The position numbers were made by a program, and so were the translations under genes. 64,000 nucleotides of DNA from an uncultured Bacteroidia bacterium (GTDB lineage Bacteria; Bacteroidota; Bacteroidia; Bacteroidales; UBA932): positions 1 to 64,000 of the forward strand of contig CADAND010000009.1 in NCBI GenBank assembly GCA_902789245.1. The letters run 5' to 3'. This document shows positions 8,094 to 16,279 of this stretch, in pieces. Each line of letters begins with the position of its first letter. The stretch's first letter is position 1. The notes under the pieces were generated by a model. That model was not told where the DNA came from. It ran no database searches and saw only the letters and a program-made list of their open reading frames with translations.

Positions 8094-8167
8094 TTGCCTG
8101 TTGCTTTGGTGTCACCATGCGAAGTTAATCATTATTGGGATTCATCGCTGGCATTGACAGAAAGAAA

Positions 8168-8192
8168 ACAACCCGCCACGCCGGCGGGTTGT
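8168..8192 (-). terminator. Terminator of the TonB-receptor operon
   Basis: A 10-bp GC-rich stem (ACAACCCGCC at 8168-8177 with GGCGGGTTGT at 8183-8192), followed on the minus strand by TTTTCTTTC. It lies 26 bp past the receptor stop codon. Confidence 0.75.
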
Positions 8193-8217
8193 CTGTTGAA
8201 AATCTGGATCGGTCTGG

Positions 8218-10224
8218 CTACAGCGGGACGACGAGCTTCAGGGTCAGGTTCCGGCCCATGCCGGCGATGCCGATGTATTTGAGCCGGCTGAGGTGGGACA
8301 TGTAGGCCTGGTCCGTGAGGTTGGTGCCGATCAGGTACAGCGACAGGCGGGTCTTGCCGCGGATCACCAGGTCGGTGCCCGCCGAGGCGCCCAGCAGGGT
8401 GTACGCGGGCGTGGCCGTCTCGGTGCCGTCCCGGCCGTAGAAACGGTCCTGGCGCAGGGTCCAGTCCACGTTCATCGCCACGAAGGCGTTGTTGAACAGG
8501 TGGCCGCCATGGGAGATCTCCCACTTGACCTCCGAGAAGAGCCGTGGCGCGGGAATGAGCGGCAGGTTGTCGCCGCCGGCTTCGCGGGCGTACACGCAGG
8601 AGAAGGCGCTGCTCAGGTGCAGTTGGTGGACCGGATGGACGTCGATCCCGATCTCGCCGCCGTGCAGGTGCGCCAGGCCGCTGCGGAAGGCATAGACCGG
8701 CAGGCCCTCGTCGGAGACCTCTCCGGTGCGGGCGGCGAAGATGTAGTTGTCGATCCGGCTGGCGAAGGCGGCCAGCTGCACGGAGACGTAGCGGGAACTG
8801 AAATCCAGTCCCAGGTCGCCCTGGAGGCTGTATTCCGGCCTGAGGTCTTTGTTCCCCAGTTCAAAGCGGAAGGTGCCTTCGTGCTCGCCGTTGGAGCCCA
8901 GCTCCGCCAGGTTGGGGGCGCGGAAGCCGCGGGCGGCGTTGATGCGCAGCGTGAAATGCTCGCCCAGCATCCGGACGGCGCCCAGGCTGGCGCTGATGCC
9001 CGTGAAGCGGCGCCTGAAATCCTCGAAACGGCCTTCCAGCGCTTCGCTGTGCAGCCAGCGGACATCCGCCCGCAGGCCGCCGGACAGCGTCCACGGGCCC
9101 AGGGCCTTGGTGGCGGTGGCGAAGATGCCCGCATCCACGAGCCCGTAGGCGGGGATCAGGTATTCATCTCCCAAGTTGTCGCTCTTCTGCACCATGCCGG
9201 CCAGGCCGAAGGCCGCCTTCCAGCCCCGGCCGAATTCGCCCTGGTAGCGGATGTCATAGTTGAGGGTGTTGAGGCGGAAATCCAGGCCCGGCTCGCCGGC
9301 CTGCTCTTCGAATTCCTGCCGCCGGTTCTGCTGCCATCCCAGGATGAACTTCAGGCTGCCCGGTCCCAGGTGGACGGTGTTGTCGGAGACGACTTTCCAG
9401 TGGCGGACCTGCTGGAAGGGGAGGGTCGGGGTGTAGCCGAAGTTGTCGCCTTCGCCCTCGATCATGCCCGGGGTGAGGTGGTAGTAGCTGAAGCGAAGGC
9501 GGGAGTAGCCCCAGGCGCCGTTCCGGCCCAGCATGGCGGAGCCCGCCCGCTCCCGGAAGGCGGAATTGGCCACCTGCCCGTTCAGGGCGTTCCGGTAGGC
9601 GTGGGCGTATTTGTCCGAGAAACGGCCGCCCCAGAGCCAGCCTTTCACGTTGCCGTCGAGCGAGAGCGAATAGGTCAGCAGGCCGCTGTTGGTCTGGTAT
9701 TCCGTGGACAGGCCGCCCCCGATTTCCCCTGGGGCCCGGACCGGGTCGGGATGGAAGATGAGGATGCCGGCCAGGGCGTCTGAGCCGTACATCAGTGAGG
9801 CCGGGCCCTTGAGGATCTCCACGGAGTGGACGCCGGCGCCGTCGATTTCGATGCCGTGCTCGTCGCCCCACTGCTGGCCTTCCTGGCGGATGCCGTCGTT
9901 CACGACGACCACGCGGTTGTAGCCCATGCCCCGGATGACGGGCTTGGAGATGCCGCCGCCGGTGGTGATTTCGCTCAGGCCGGGCTCTTTGGCGATGGCG
10001 CTGATGATGTTGCCGCCGGAGCGGGTGGACAGGTCGGCGGGCCGGATGACCGACACGGGCGCCGGCATTTCTTTCATTTTGGTGTCTCCGGCCAGGCCGG
10101 TCACCACGGCCTCGTTGATCTGCAGATGACCGAAGAATACGTCGGTCGAGTCGGGAATACTATTCTGGGCAGCCGCTGCCAGGCACACGCCGAGCAGCGA
10201 CAATGCAAGGATTGTCTTTTTCAT
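8218..10224 (-). CDS. TonB-dependent outer-membrane receptor, probable metal/metallophore uptake
   Basis: 668 residues: signal peptide (ending AAAAQ), a plug domain (about 40-155) with INEAVVTGLAG, PVIRGMGYNRVVVVNDGIR and VEILKGPASLMYGSDALAG, then a beta-barrel ending in the aromatic-rich strand LTLKLVVPL. It imports a ligand through the outer membrane using TonB energy. It has no SusD partner, so a glycan role is unlikely. The preceding gene, 32 bp upstream on the same strand, encodes a His/Cys-rich membrane-anchored protein, which suggests zinc, copper or a metal complex as the ligand. That is an inference from context. Ends at a strong terminator. Confidence 0.85.
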   Translation of the reverse strand: MKKTILALSLLGVCLAAAAQNSIPDSTDVFFGHLQINEAVVTGLAGDTKMKEMPAPVSVIRPADLSTRSGGNIISAIAKEPGLSEITTGGGISKPVIRGMGYNRVVVVNDGIRQEGQQWGDEHGIEIDGAGVHSVEILKGPASLMYGSDALAGILIFHPDPVRAPGEIGGGLSTEYQTNSGLLTYSLSLDGNVKGWLWGGRFSDKYAHAYRNALNGQVANSAFRERAGSAMLGRNGAWGYSRLRFSYYHLTPGMIEGEGDNFGYTPTLPFQQVRHWKVVSDNTVHLGPGSLKFILGWQQNRRQEFEEQAGEPGLDFRLNTLNYDIRYQGEFGRGWKAAFGLAGMVQKSDNLGDEYLIPAYGLVDAGIFATATKALGPWTLSGGLRADVRWLHSEALEGRFEDFRRRFTGISASLGAVRMLGEHFTLRINAARGFRAPNLAELGSNGEHEGTFRFELGNKDLRPEYSLQGDLGLDFSSRYVSVQLAAFASRIDNYIFAARTGEVSDEGLPVYAFRSGLAHLHGGEIGIDVHPVHQLHLSSAFSCVYAREAGGDNLPLIPAPRLFSEVKWEISHGGHLFNNAFVAMNVDWTLRQDRFYGRDGTETATPAYTLLGASAGTDLVIRGKTRLSLYLIGTNLTDQAYMSHLSRLKYIGIAGMGRNLTLKLVVPL

Positions 10225-10256
10225 TCTGTTTATTTTAAAGGATTAACGTGAAATAC

Positions 10257-10607
10257 TTACAAACAACAGAATGGTACGGGAGGCGCGCGCGAAGAAAATT
10301 GTCGGGTGGAACGGAGAATGAGCCCGTCGGCCGGGCAGCCGGCCAGGGTGCCGCAGTCCGATGAGAAGAGGTCCGCGACGAGGTCGGCGGAGGGGATGTA
10401 CTGCTGGGCGAGGAACTGGCAGATCAGACACTCGTCCGTGTCGGACTCGTCGGAGACGTGCCCCGGATGCGGCTGATGGTGAGCGCATTCCTCGCAGGAG
10501 ATGCCGGCGTGGTCGTGCCCGTCGTGGTGATGGAACGGCGCCAGGAGCACCATCGGCAGGATGACCGACAGCAGGAGAAAACCCGATATGCGCCGCTTCA
10601 GAAGCAT
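10257..10607 (-). CDS. His/Cys-rich membrane-anchored protein, candidate metal binder
   Basis: 116 residues. A hydrophobic segment (about 8-24) is followed by HHHDGHDH (26-33), a CEEC pair (38-41), several more His and a CLIC pair (60-63), so metal ligands dominate the exported part. The arrangement resembles short Bacteroidota proteins of the DUF6769/DUF2946 type encoded before TonB receptors, but I cannot confirm the family. It heads an operon with the receptor and shares an overlapping divergent promoter region with the gltS-like gene. Confidence 0.65.
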   Translation of the reverse strand: MLLKRRISGFLLLSVILPMVLLAPFHHHDGHDHAGISCEECAHHQPHPGHVSDESDTDECLICQFLAQQYIPSADLVADLFSSDCGTLAGCPADGLILRSTRQFSSRAPPVPFCCL

Positions 10608-10629
10608 TTCATGACCATGATTCGCGCGG

Positions 10630-10661
10630 CGAAGATACGAAATTTTGGGTGTTTGCGCGAA
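10630..10661 (-). promoter_or_regulatory. Promoter of the His-rich protein/TonB-receptor operon
   Basis: On the minus strand TTCG (10658-10661), 20 bp, TATCTTCG (10630-10637). One mismatch in each box. It overlaps the divergent gltS promoter. Confidence 0.5.
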
Positions 10662-10675
10662 TAATTGTACCTTAG
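10644..10675 (+). promoter_or_regulatory. Promoter of the gltS-like operon
   Basis: TTTG (10644-10647), 20 bp, TACCTTAG (10668-10675). The ATG at 10692 follows by 16 bp, which rules out the upstream ATG at 10665. Confidence 0.6.
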
Positions 10676-10691
10676 TAGGACAAAAGAACCT

Positions 10692-11933
10692 ATGATTAGT
10701 TTAGAACTGGACATGATTCAGTCTGCCGGCCTGGGCGCCCTGGCCCTTTTCGTCGGTATGATCTTGACAAGGAAGATTCCCTTTCTTCAGAAATTCTGCG
10801 TGCCCTCGCCGGTGAGCGGCGGCATTATCTTCTCCCTGATCACGCTCGCCCTCTATGTCTGGTTTGATGTGGAGGTGTCGTTCGTGAGCACCTTGCAGGA
10901 TGTCTTCATGATGGCATTCTTTACCAGCGTGGGCTTCCAGTGTGACCTCAAGGTCATCAGGCAGGGAGGCAAACTGCTGGGCTTCATGCTTATCCTGCTG
11001 GTGCTCAACATCACCCTGCAGAATCTGATGCCCTTGGGACTTACCCGGCTGATGGGTGTCGATCCCCTGGTCGGCATGGCAGCCGGCAGCGTCTCCATGA
11101 CCGGCGGACACGGCACGGTGGGCGGGTTTAAAAGCGTGCTCGAGGGCATGGGCCTGCAGGGGGCGGAAACCATCGGCATGGCCGCCGCCACATTCGGCCT
11201 GGTCGCCGGCTCCATGCTGGGCGGCCCTCTGGCGGAGAAGCTGATCCGCACGAAACTGAAGCATGAGCAGATTCAGCCGCCGCCCGAAGAGATCGATCCC
11301 GCCATGTCCGGCATCGAGATCGATGAGGCCTCGCCGGTCAACCGGACGAAGCGTGTCAGCACAAACGAGCAGGAGTTCCAGCAGTATGCGAAGGCCACCT
11401 ATTTCATTCTCCTGGTCATGGGAGGCGGTGTCTTGCTCGGCCGGCTGCTTGCCAGGACCGGGATCACGTTCCCGACCTATTTCGGCGCCTTGATCCTGGC
11501 GGCTGTCATCCGCAACACCCTGGGCCTTTTCAAAAAAGAGAAGTCGCTGGACATGGACCGGATCGTCAGTGTCGGAAACATCTGTCTGTCCATGTTCCTC
11601 GGCATGGCTCTGATCTCCCTGAAGCTGTGGCAGTTGCAGAGCCTGGCCCTTCCCCTGATCGTCATTCTGCTGTCCCAGGTGCTGATGATCGCCCTGTTCG
11701 CCTACTTCGTGGCTTTCCCCATGCTGGGACGCGATTATGACGCCGCCGTCCTGTGTGCCGGCCTATGCGGTTTCGGGCTGGGCGCCACGCCCAATGCCAT
11801 GGCCAACATGAGCGCCGTCTGTTATAAATACCACTATACGGTCAAGCCTTTCCTCATCATCCCCATCGTCGGGGCTGTGTTCACCGATCTGTTCAACACA
11901 GGACTCATCACCCTTTTCCTGAATCTCATTTAG
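10692..11933 (+). CDS. Sodium/glutamate symporter family protein (GltS-like)
   Basis: 413 residues, all-membrane with about ten to twelve hydrophobic helices in two inverted halves. Family signatures are CVPSPVSGGIIFSL, FFTSVGFQCD, SMTGGHGTVGGF (first hairpin) and LCGFGLGATPNAMANM (second hairpin), plus the C-terminal FLIIPIVGAVFTDLFN. GltS proteins import glutamate with sodium at the inner membrane. The central cytoplasmic loop (about 195-245) is charged. The next gene starts three bases after the stop, so this carrier is co-transcribed with an outer-membrane barrel protein. Confidence 0.85.
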   Translation: MISLELDMIQSAGLGALALFVGMILTRKIPFLQKFCVPSPVSGGIIFSLITLALYVWFDVEVSFVSTLQDVFMMAFFTSVGFQCDLKVIRQGGKLLGFMLILLVLNITLQNLMPLGLTRLMGVDPLVGMAAGSVSMTGGHGTVGGFKSVLEGMGLQGAETIGMAAATFGLVAGSMLGGPLAEKLIRTKLKHEQIQPPPEEIDPAMSGIEIDEASPVNRTKRVSTNEQEFQQYAKATYFILLVMGGGVLLGRLLARTGITFPTYFGALILAAVIRNTLGLFKKEKSLDMDRIVSVGNICLSMFLGMALISLKLWQLQSLALPLIVILLSQVLMIALFAYFVAFPMLGRDYDAAVLCAGLCGFGLGATPNAMANMSAVCYKYHYTVKPFLIIPIVGAVFTDLFNTGLITLFLNLI

Positions 11934-11936
11934 TCC

Positions 11937-13511
11937 ATGCGCCACGGTGTCCTCACAGCCATCTGCCTGTTGCTCTTCCATCTCACCGCTTTCGCGGAAG
12001 GCGATGAGCCCGTCATCGAGATCAAGGCGGACCGGACCTACATCTATCCCCAGCGGATGGACCTGACGGGGGAGGAGTCCCTGATGGATGTCCTCCAGAT
12101 GGTGCCGGACCTGATGATCGCCGGCTATGAGGATGTTATCGCCAACTACAACCTGCGCCTCGACAACTGCCCGATGAATGGCGACAACCGGCTGATCCTG
12201 AGCCAGATGAAAGCCAAGGACATCGCCAGGATCCAGGTCTGTGACAACACGGGCGTCGCGAAGGGTACCATCGGAACGGGCCGGGTGCTGGACATCAACA
12301 TGAAGATGCCCGAGGCGCTGGAGGGGTTTGTGGAAGGGCAGGCCGGCCTGGGAAAGGAAATGGCCGGTATCGCCTCCGCAAACGTGCTGTACGGCAGCCG
12401 GCGCACGGACCTCTACGCCAATGCGTCCTACCGCTATCAGGGCGGGAACCGGGAGCACCTGACCCTGCACATGACCAACCGTTTCGACGACAGGAACAGG
12501 CTGCTGACCTATTTCACCCAGCAGTATCTCGATCAGCCCGCCGGCGCTTCGCACAAGGTCATGGGCCGGGCGAGATACTTTCACACCTTCAACGACCGGG
12601 GGACGGAGCTGCTCCTCGTGGGCGGGTATCAGTACTCCACGGACCCGGCCCTGTCCAGCACGCTGCCCCTGTTTATCGCCGAGCTGAACACGCCGCTGCT
12701 GACCCCGCGGCTGTCCATGACGCTGGGCGCGGAAGGGGATTACCTGATGACCCGACAGAAGGGGACGGGCCGGAGCTGGGACATCTTCAACCACGACATT
12801 TATCTCCAGCTGACCTACACCTTGCCCCGGTGGCGCTTTACGGCCGGCTCCCGCGTGATGTTCTATCACTGGCAGCTGATGGAAAGCGGGCGTGCGCAGC
12901 GGCATGCCGACGTCCGCGACAACGCGAATGTCTGCGTCATCTTTGTGCCGGATGGCCGCAATCAGGTCCAGCTGGGCTATTATCGCAAATACTACAATCC
13001 CGCCTTCTCCGCCCTGTTCATGGAGGCCCCTTCGCTCTCTGACGAGGAATGGGCGGTCACCCGGGGGCAGCTGGCGGAGCGGACGATCAATCAAGTGAAG
13101 TTCGCTTATGCCTTCAGCCGGCGGAAGCTGACCGTACAGACGGAGGCCAGCTACTACGCCGTCCAGGGGCAGGAGCATTTCGCGCAGCTGGGCGTGTCGG
13201 CCTACTGGAAGACGAAAGGGCTGGCGCTGACCGGCGGCACCAACGTCTTTCTGGCCGGGAGCGGAGCCTATGCTTCCCTGAGGTTCGCCCCGACGGCCTA
13301 TCTTCCTCACAACTGGCAGATCGGAGCACAGGTCGTCTATTATACCGCGAATTCACCCATTCGCGCGGCCTACGGCACGCCCGTCTACGGCTGCCTGTCC
13401 GTGAACAAGCTGTTCGGAAAGAGATGGAACCTGGGCATCGACTGGCATGATATGGCGGGAAGCAGACACGCCGTCCAGCTGAGGCTACTGTACAGATTCT
13501 CAAATAAATAA
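11937..13511 (+). CDS. Outer-membrane beta-barrel protein with a plug-like N-terminus
   Basis: 524 residues with a signal peptide (to about residue 20, ending AFA). Residues 30-120 resemble a degenerate TonB-receptor plug (ESLMDVLQMVPDLMI, MKAKDIARIQVCDNTG), without the carboxypeptidase-like N-terminal domain common in this class. The remainder alternates aromatic strands and ends RLLYRFSNK, as barrels do. It sits three bases behind the GltS-like carrier, so the pair may move one substrate across both membranes. That function is inferred from the pairing only. Confidence 0.7.
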   Translation: MRHGVLTAICLLLFHLTAFAEGDEPVIEIKADRTYIYPQRMDLTGEESLMDVLQMVPDLMIAGYEDVIANYNLRLDNCPMNGDNRLILSQMKAKDIARIQVCDNTGVAKGTIGTGRVLDINMKMPEALEGFVEGQAGLGKEMAGIASANVLYGSRRTDLYANASYRYQGGNREHLTLHMTNRFDDRNRLLTYFTQQYLDQPAGASHKVMGRARYFHTFNDRGTELLLVGGYQYSTDPALSSTLPLFIAELNTPLLTPRLSMTLGAEGDYLMTRQKGTGRSWDIFNHDIYLQLTYTLPRWRFTAGSRVMFYHWQLMESGRAQRHADVRDNANVCVIFVPDGRNQVQLGYYRKYYNPAFSALFMEAPSLSDEEWAVTRGQLAERTINQVKFAYAFSRRKLTVQTEASYYAVQGQEHFAQLGVSAYWKTKGLALTGGTNVFLAGSGAYASLRFAPTAYLPHNWQIGAQVVYYTANSPIRAAYGTPVYGCLSVNKLFGKRWNLGIDWHDMAGSRHAVQLRLLYRFSNK

Positions 13512-13638
13512 ACGACAAAGAGCCGCTTCACAGCGGCTCTTTACGGTTAGTTAGTAGTGTATTACCTTATAGAAGGTTCAATTATTGTTGGTTAGAAGCC
13601 TCCGGCACAGAACCGGAGTCGAGTTGTTTTCATTTCCG
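13510..13638 (-). ncRNA. Candidate stand-alone small RNA, about 125 nt
   Basis: A perfect minus-strand promoter (13643-13673) faces leftward into a stretch with no host gene and ends at the 11-bp terminator hairpin. The predicted transcript folds an early hairpin (CTCCGG..CCGGAG), continues with an unstructured part containing TTCTAACCAACAATAATTG, then the terminator. It contains a 13-codon frame (MKTTRLRFCAGGF) whose codons overlap the hairpin, so a leader peptide is not excluded. It lies between trmD (upstream, same strand) and the convergent barrel gene. It could correspond to a known Bacteroidales structured RNA, which I cannot check. Confidence 0.55.
13517..13542. terminator. Shared hairpin ending the gltS operon and the small RNA
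   Basis: A perfect 11-bp stem (AAAGAGCCGCT with AGCGGCTCTTT). It lies a few bases after the barrel gene on the plus strand and forms the 3' hairpin of the candidate minus-strand RNA. Confidence 0.8.
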
Positions 13639-13642
13639 ACAG

Positions 13643-13673
13643 CAAAGTTACGCACATTTTTTAATTGTGCAAA
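13643..13673 (-). promoter_or_regulatory. Consensus promoter of the small RNA
   Basis: On the minus strand TTTG (13670-13673), 19 bp of AT-rich spacer, TAACTTTG (13643-13650): an exact match to the Bacteroidota consensus and among the best in the window. Confidence 0.8.
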
Positions 13674-13728
13674 CTTTTTCAACTTTTTTTTGAAAAAATT
13701 ATGAAAAAAAACTTTTTGGTTTTTAAAA

Positions 13729-14406
13729 TTATTTATTAAGTAGCTCCGGACGGAGGCGTTTCGTGCGCTCCAAAGCTTGCTCATCTTGCCATGCATCAAT
13801 GAGTTTCGGGTTTCCGCTGAGCAGTACGTCCGGAACGCGCCATCCGTGGAACTCGACGGGCCGGGTATAGACGGGCGGAGAGAGCAGATTGTCCTGGAAA
13901 CTGTCGGACAGGGCGGAAGTCTCGTCGGTCAGGGCGCCGGGGATGAGCCGGACGATCGAGTCGGTGAGCAGGGCGGCCGGGATCTCGCCGCCGCTGACGA
14001 CATAGTCGCCCACGGAGATCTCGCGCGTGACCAGGTGCTCCCGGATGCGGTGGTCGATGCCTTTGTAGTGGCCGCAGAGCAGGATGAGGTTCTCCTTGAG
14101 CGAAAGCTCGTTGGAGATGCCCTGGTCGAGGCGCTCGCCGTCGGGGGAGAGGTAGATGACCTCGTCGTAGTCGCGCTCGGCGCGCAGCTCCTCGATCATG
14201 TCGTAGACCGGCTCGATGCGCATGACCATGCCGGCGTCGCCACCGTAGCTGTAGTCGTCCACGTTCTTGCGCGGGCCGATACCGTATTTGCGGAGATTGT
14301 GGACCCGGATGTCCACGAGGCCCTTCTTGATGGCGCGCCCCACGATGGAGTGGGAGAGGGGGCTCTCCAACAGCTCGGGCACGACGGTGAGTATATCGAT
14401 TCGCAT
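13729..14406 (-). CDS. trmD: tRNA (guanine-N1)-methyltransferase
   Basis: 225 residues, complete SPOUT-fold enzyme that methylates G37 of tRNAs reading CNN codons and thereby prevents +1 frameshifting. It begins [20 protein letters not shown] and has the family segments [24 protein letters not shown] (trefoil-knot SAM site) and [13 protein letters not shown]. The C-terminal part ([19 protein letters not shown]) completes the tRNA-binding domain. Monocistronic, divergent from the DUF349 gene, with a minus-strand TATTTTTG box 20 bp upstream (14427-14434). Confidence 0.95.
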   Translation of the reverse strand: MRIDILTVVPELLESPLSHSIVGRAIKKGLVDIRVHNLRKYGIGPRKNVDDYSYGGDAGMVMRIEPVYDMIEELRAERDYDEVIYLSPDGERLDQGISNELSLKENLILLCGHYKGIDHRIREHLVTREISVGDYVVSGGEIPAALLTDSIVRLIPGALTDETSALSDSFQDNLLSPPVYTRPVEFHGWRVPDVLLSGNPKLIDAWQDEQALERTKRLRPELLNK

Positions 14407-14426
14407 ATTGCTGGGTATTTGTAGCG

Positions 14427-14434
14427 CAAAAATA
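14427..14434 (-). promoter_or_regulatory. -7 element of the trmD promoter
   Basis: TATTTTTG on the minus strand, 20 bp before the ATG. No good -33 element seen. Confidence 0.5.
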
Positions 14435-14456
14435 CCCTTTTTATTTTATATTTTAG

Positions 14457-14464
14457 TATATTTG
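14457..14464 (+). promoter_or_regulatory. -7 element of the DUF349-yidC-yggS operon
   Basis: TATATTTG, perfect TAnnTTTG match, 30 bp before the ATG at 14495. It decides against the long upstream extension of the frame. Confidence 0.55.
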
Positions 14465-14494
14465 TCAGCTATAACAATTTTAAACTCTGATAAT

Positions 14495-16279
14495 ATGAGC
14501 GAGAACATCATTCCTGAGGAGATCCGCAAGGTCGCCGCAGATGTAGAGAATCAGGTGGTCGAGGCCACCGAACAAGCCGCCGAGGCCGTCACCGGGAAAG
14601 TCGGGGACGTCGCGGACAAGGTCGAGAATTTTGCCGACAAGTCCCTCTCGGAGCTCTCCGACATGTTTGTTGAACTGAAAGGCAGCGCGGAGCGGATGTC
14701 CCGTTCCAAGGAGGCGGAGTCGATCAAGTCCGCTTTCTACAAGCTGCTGGGCCGCCTCAAGGGTGAGAGCGGCGTGTCGGACGAGACGGCGTCCAGTCAG
14801 GACAATCCTTTCGAGGCCGTGGAGCAGAATTTCAAGGCGCTGTATGCAGACTACAAGAAGGAGCGCGCCGAATTCAACAAGGAGCAGGACGCCCGCCGGG
14901 AGGAGAATCTGGCCAAGAAGCAGGCCATCATCGAGGAGCTCAAGGCCCTCGTAGAAGGTCAGGATGATGTGAGCGCCCAGTTCCCGGCTTTCCGCGAACT
15001 CCAGAACCGCTGGAGGGAAGCGGGCCCCGTGCCCGCCACCGCATTCCGGAACATCAACGATACCTACCAGTTCTATGTGGAGAAGTTCTACGACATGGTC
15101 AAGATCAACCGCGACCTGCGCGACCTGGACTTCCGCAAGAACCTCGAGGCCAAGGAAGCTTTCTGCGAGGCCGCGGAGAAGCTCTCCGAGAACGAGAACG
15201 TGGTGAGCGCCTTCCACGAGTTGCAGAAGCTGCACGAGCAGTGGAAGGAGTTCGGCCCCGTGGCCAAGGAGAAGCGTGAGGACATCTGGAACCGCTTCAA
15301 GGCCGCCACGGCCGTGATCAACAAGCGCTACCAGGCCCACTTCGAAGGCCTGAAGGAGCAGCAGGCGGACAACCTGACCAAGAAGACGGAGCTCTGCGAG
15401 AAGACCGAGGAGATCGCCGCCCGTGAGATCACGAACACCGCCGGCTGGAACGCCGCCTCCAAGGAGATCGAGGAGATCCAGGCCGCCTGGCGCCGCATCG
15501 GCTACGCCACCAAGAAGGACAACCAGAAGATATACGACCGTTTCCGCGCCGCCTGCGACGCGTTCTTCACCCGCAAGCGCGAGTTCTACTCCGGCATCAA
15601 GGACAATATGTCCGAGAACCTGGAGAAGAAGCTCTCCCTGATCGAGCAGGCCGAGGCGCTCAAGACCAGCACCGAGTGGAAGAAGGCCACGGACCAGTTC
15701 ATCGCCCTGCAGAAGCAGTGGAAGGAGATCGGCGCCGTGCCGCGCAAGAAGTCCGAGGCGCTCTGGAAGCGCTTCCGTGCCGCCTGCGACGAGTATTTCG
15801 CCGCGCGTGACGCCAACGCCGGCGGCGAGAACGACTTCTACGGCAACCTGCGCGCGAAGCGCAAGGTGGTCGAGGACATCCAGGCCTACGAGCCTGCGGA
15901 CGCCGCCGCCAACGAGGCCGCGATGCGCGCCTTCCAGGACCGCTGGGCAGCCATCGGCCACGTGCCCTTCAAGGAGAAGGACGCGATCGGCCGCGCCTAC
16001 CGCGACGCGATGCAGGAGAAGTTCCCCGAGTTCAGCGCTCCGCGCGGTGCTTCCGCCCACGCCGGCCGCGCCCCGCGCAGCCCCAAGGACGCGCTGATCG
16101 AGAAGTACAACAAGCTCCAGCAGAACATTACCACCTACGAGAACAATATCGGATTCTTCTCCGCTTCCAAGAACAGCGAGCCGCTGATCCGGCAGATGGA
16201 GGAGAGAATCGAGCAAGCCAAGGCCGAGTTGAAGGAATTGGAGGCGCAGATCCGTAAGGCTGAGGAGGGCGAGGCATAA
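14495..16279 (+). CDS. DUF349 repeat protein
   Basis: 594 residues, acidic and helical. After a short N-terminal coiled coil (about 1-90) come about five tandem DUF349 units, recognisable by W-K-E-F/I-G-P/A-V-x-K spacing (FRELQNRWREAGPVPA, LHEQWKEFGPVAKEKRE, IQAAWRRIGYATKKDN, LQKQWKEIGAVPRKK, FQDRWAAIGHVPFKEKD). A final coiled coil ends the protein. DUF349 proteins are widespread in Bacteroidota and Actinobacteria with no agreed function. The stop codon overlaps the yidC start (TAATG), indicating translational coupling. Confidence 0.85.
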   Translation: MSENIIPEEIRKVAADVENQVVEATEQAAEAVTGKVGDVADKVENFADKSLSELSDMFVELKGSAERMSRSKEAESIKSAFYKLLGRLKGESGVSDETASSQDNPFEAVEQNFKALYADYKKERAEFNKEQDARREENLAKKQAIIEELKALVEGQDDVSAQFPAFRELQNRWREAGPVPATAFRNINDTYQFYVEKFYDMVKINRDLRDLDFRKNLEAKEAFCEAAEKLSENENVVSAFHELQKLHEQWKEFGPVAKEKREDIWNRFKAATAVINKRYQAHFEGLKEQQADNLTKKTELCEKTEEIAAREITNTAGWNAASKEIEEIQAAWRRIGYATKKDNQKIYDRFRAACDAFFTRKREFYSGIKDNMSENLEKKLSLIEQAEALKTSTEWKKATDQFIALQKQWKEIGAVPRKKSEALWKRFRAACDEYFAARDANAGGENDFYGNLRAKRKVVEDIQAYEPADAAANEAAMRAFQDRWAAIGHVPFKEKDAIGRAYRDAMQEKFPEFSAPRGASAHAGRAPRSPKDALIEKYNKLQQNITTYENNIGFFSASKNSEPLIRQMEERIEQAKAELKELEAQIRKAEEGEA

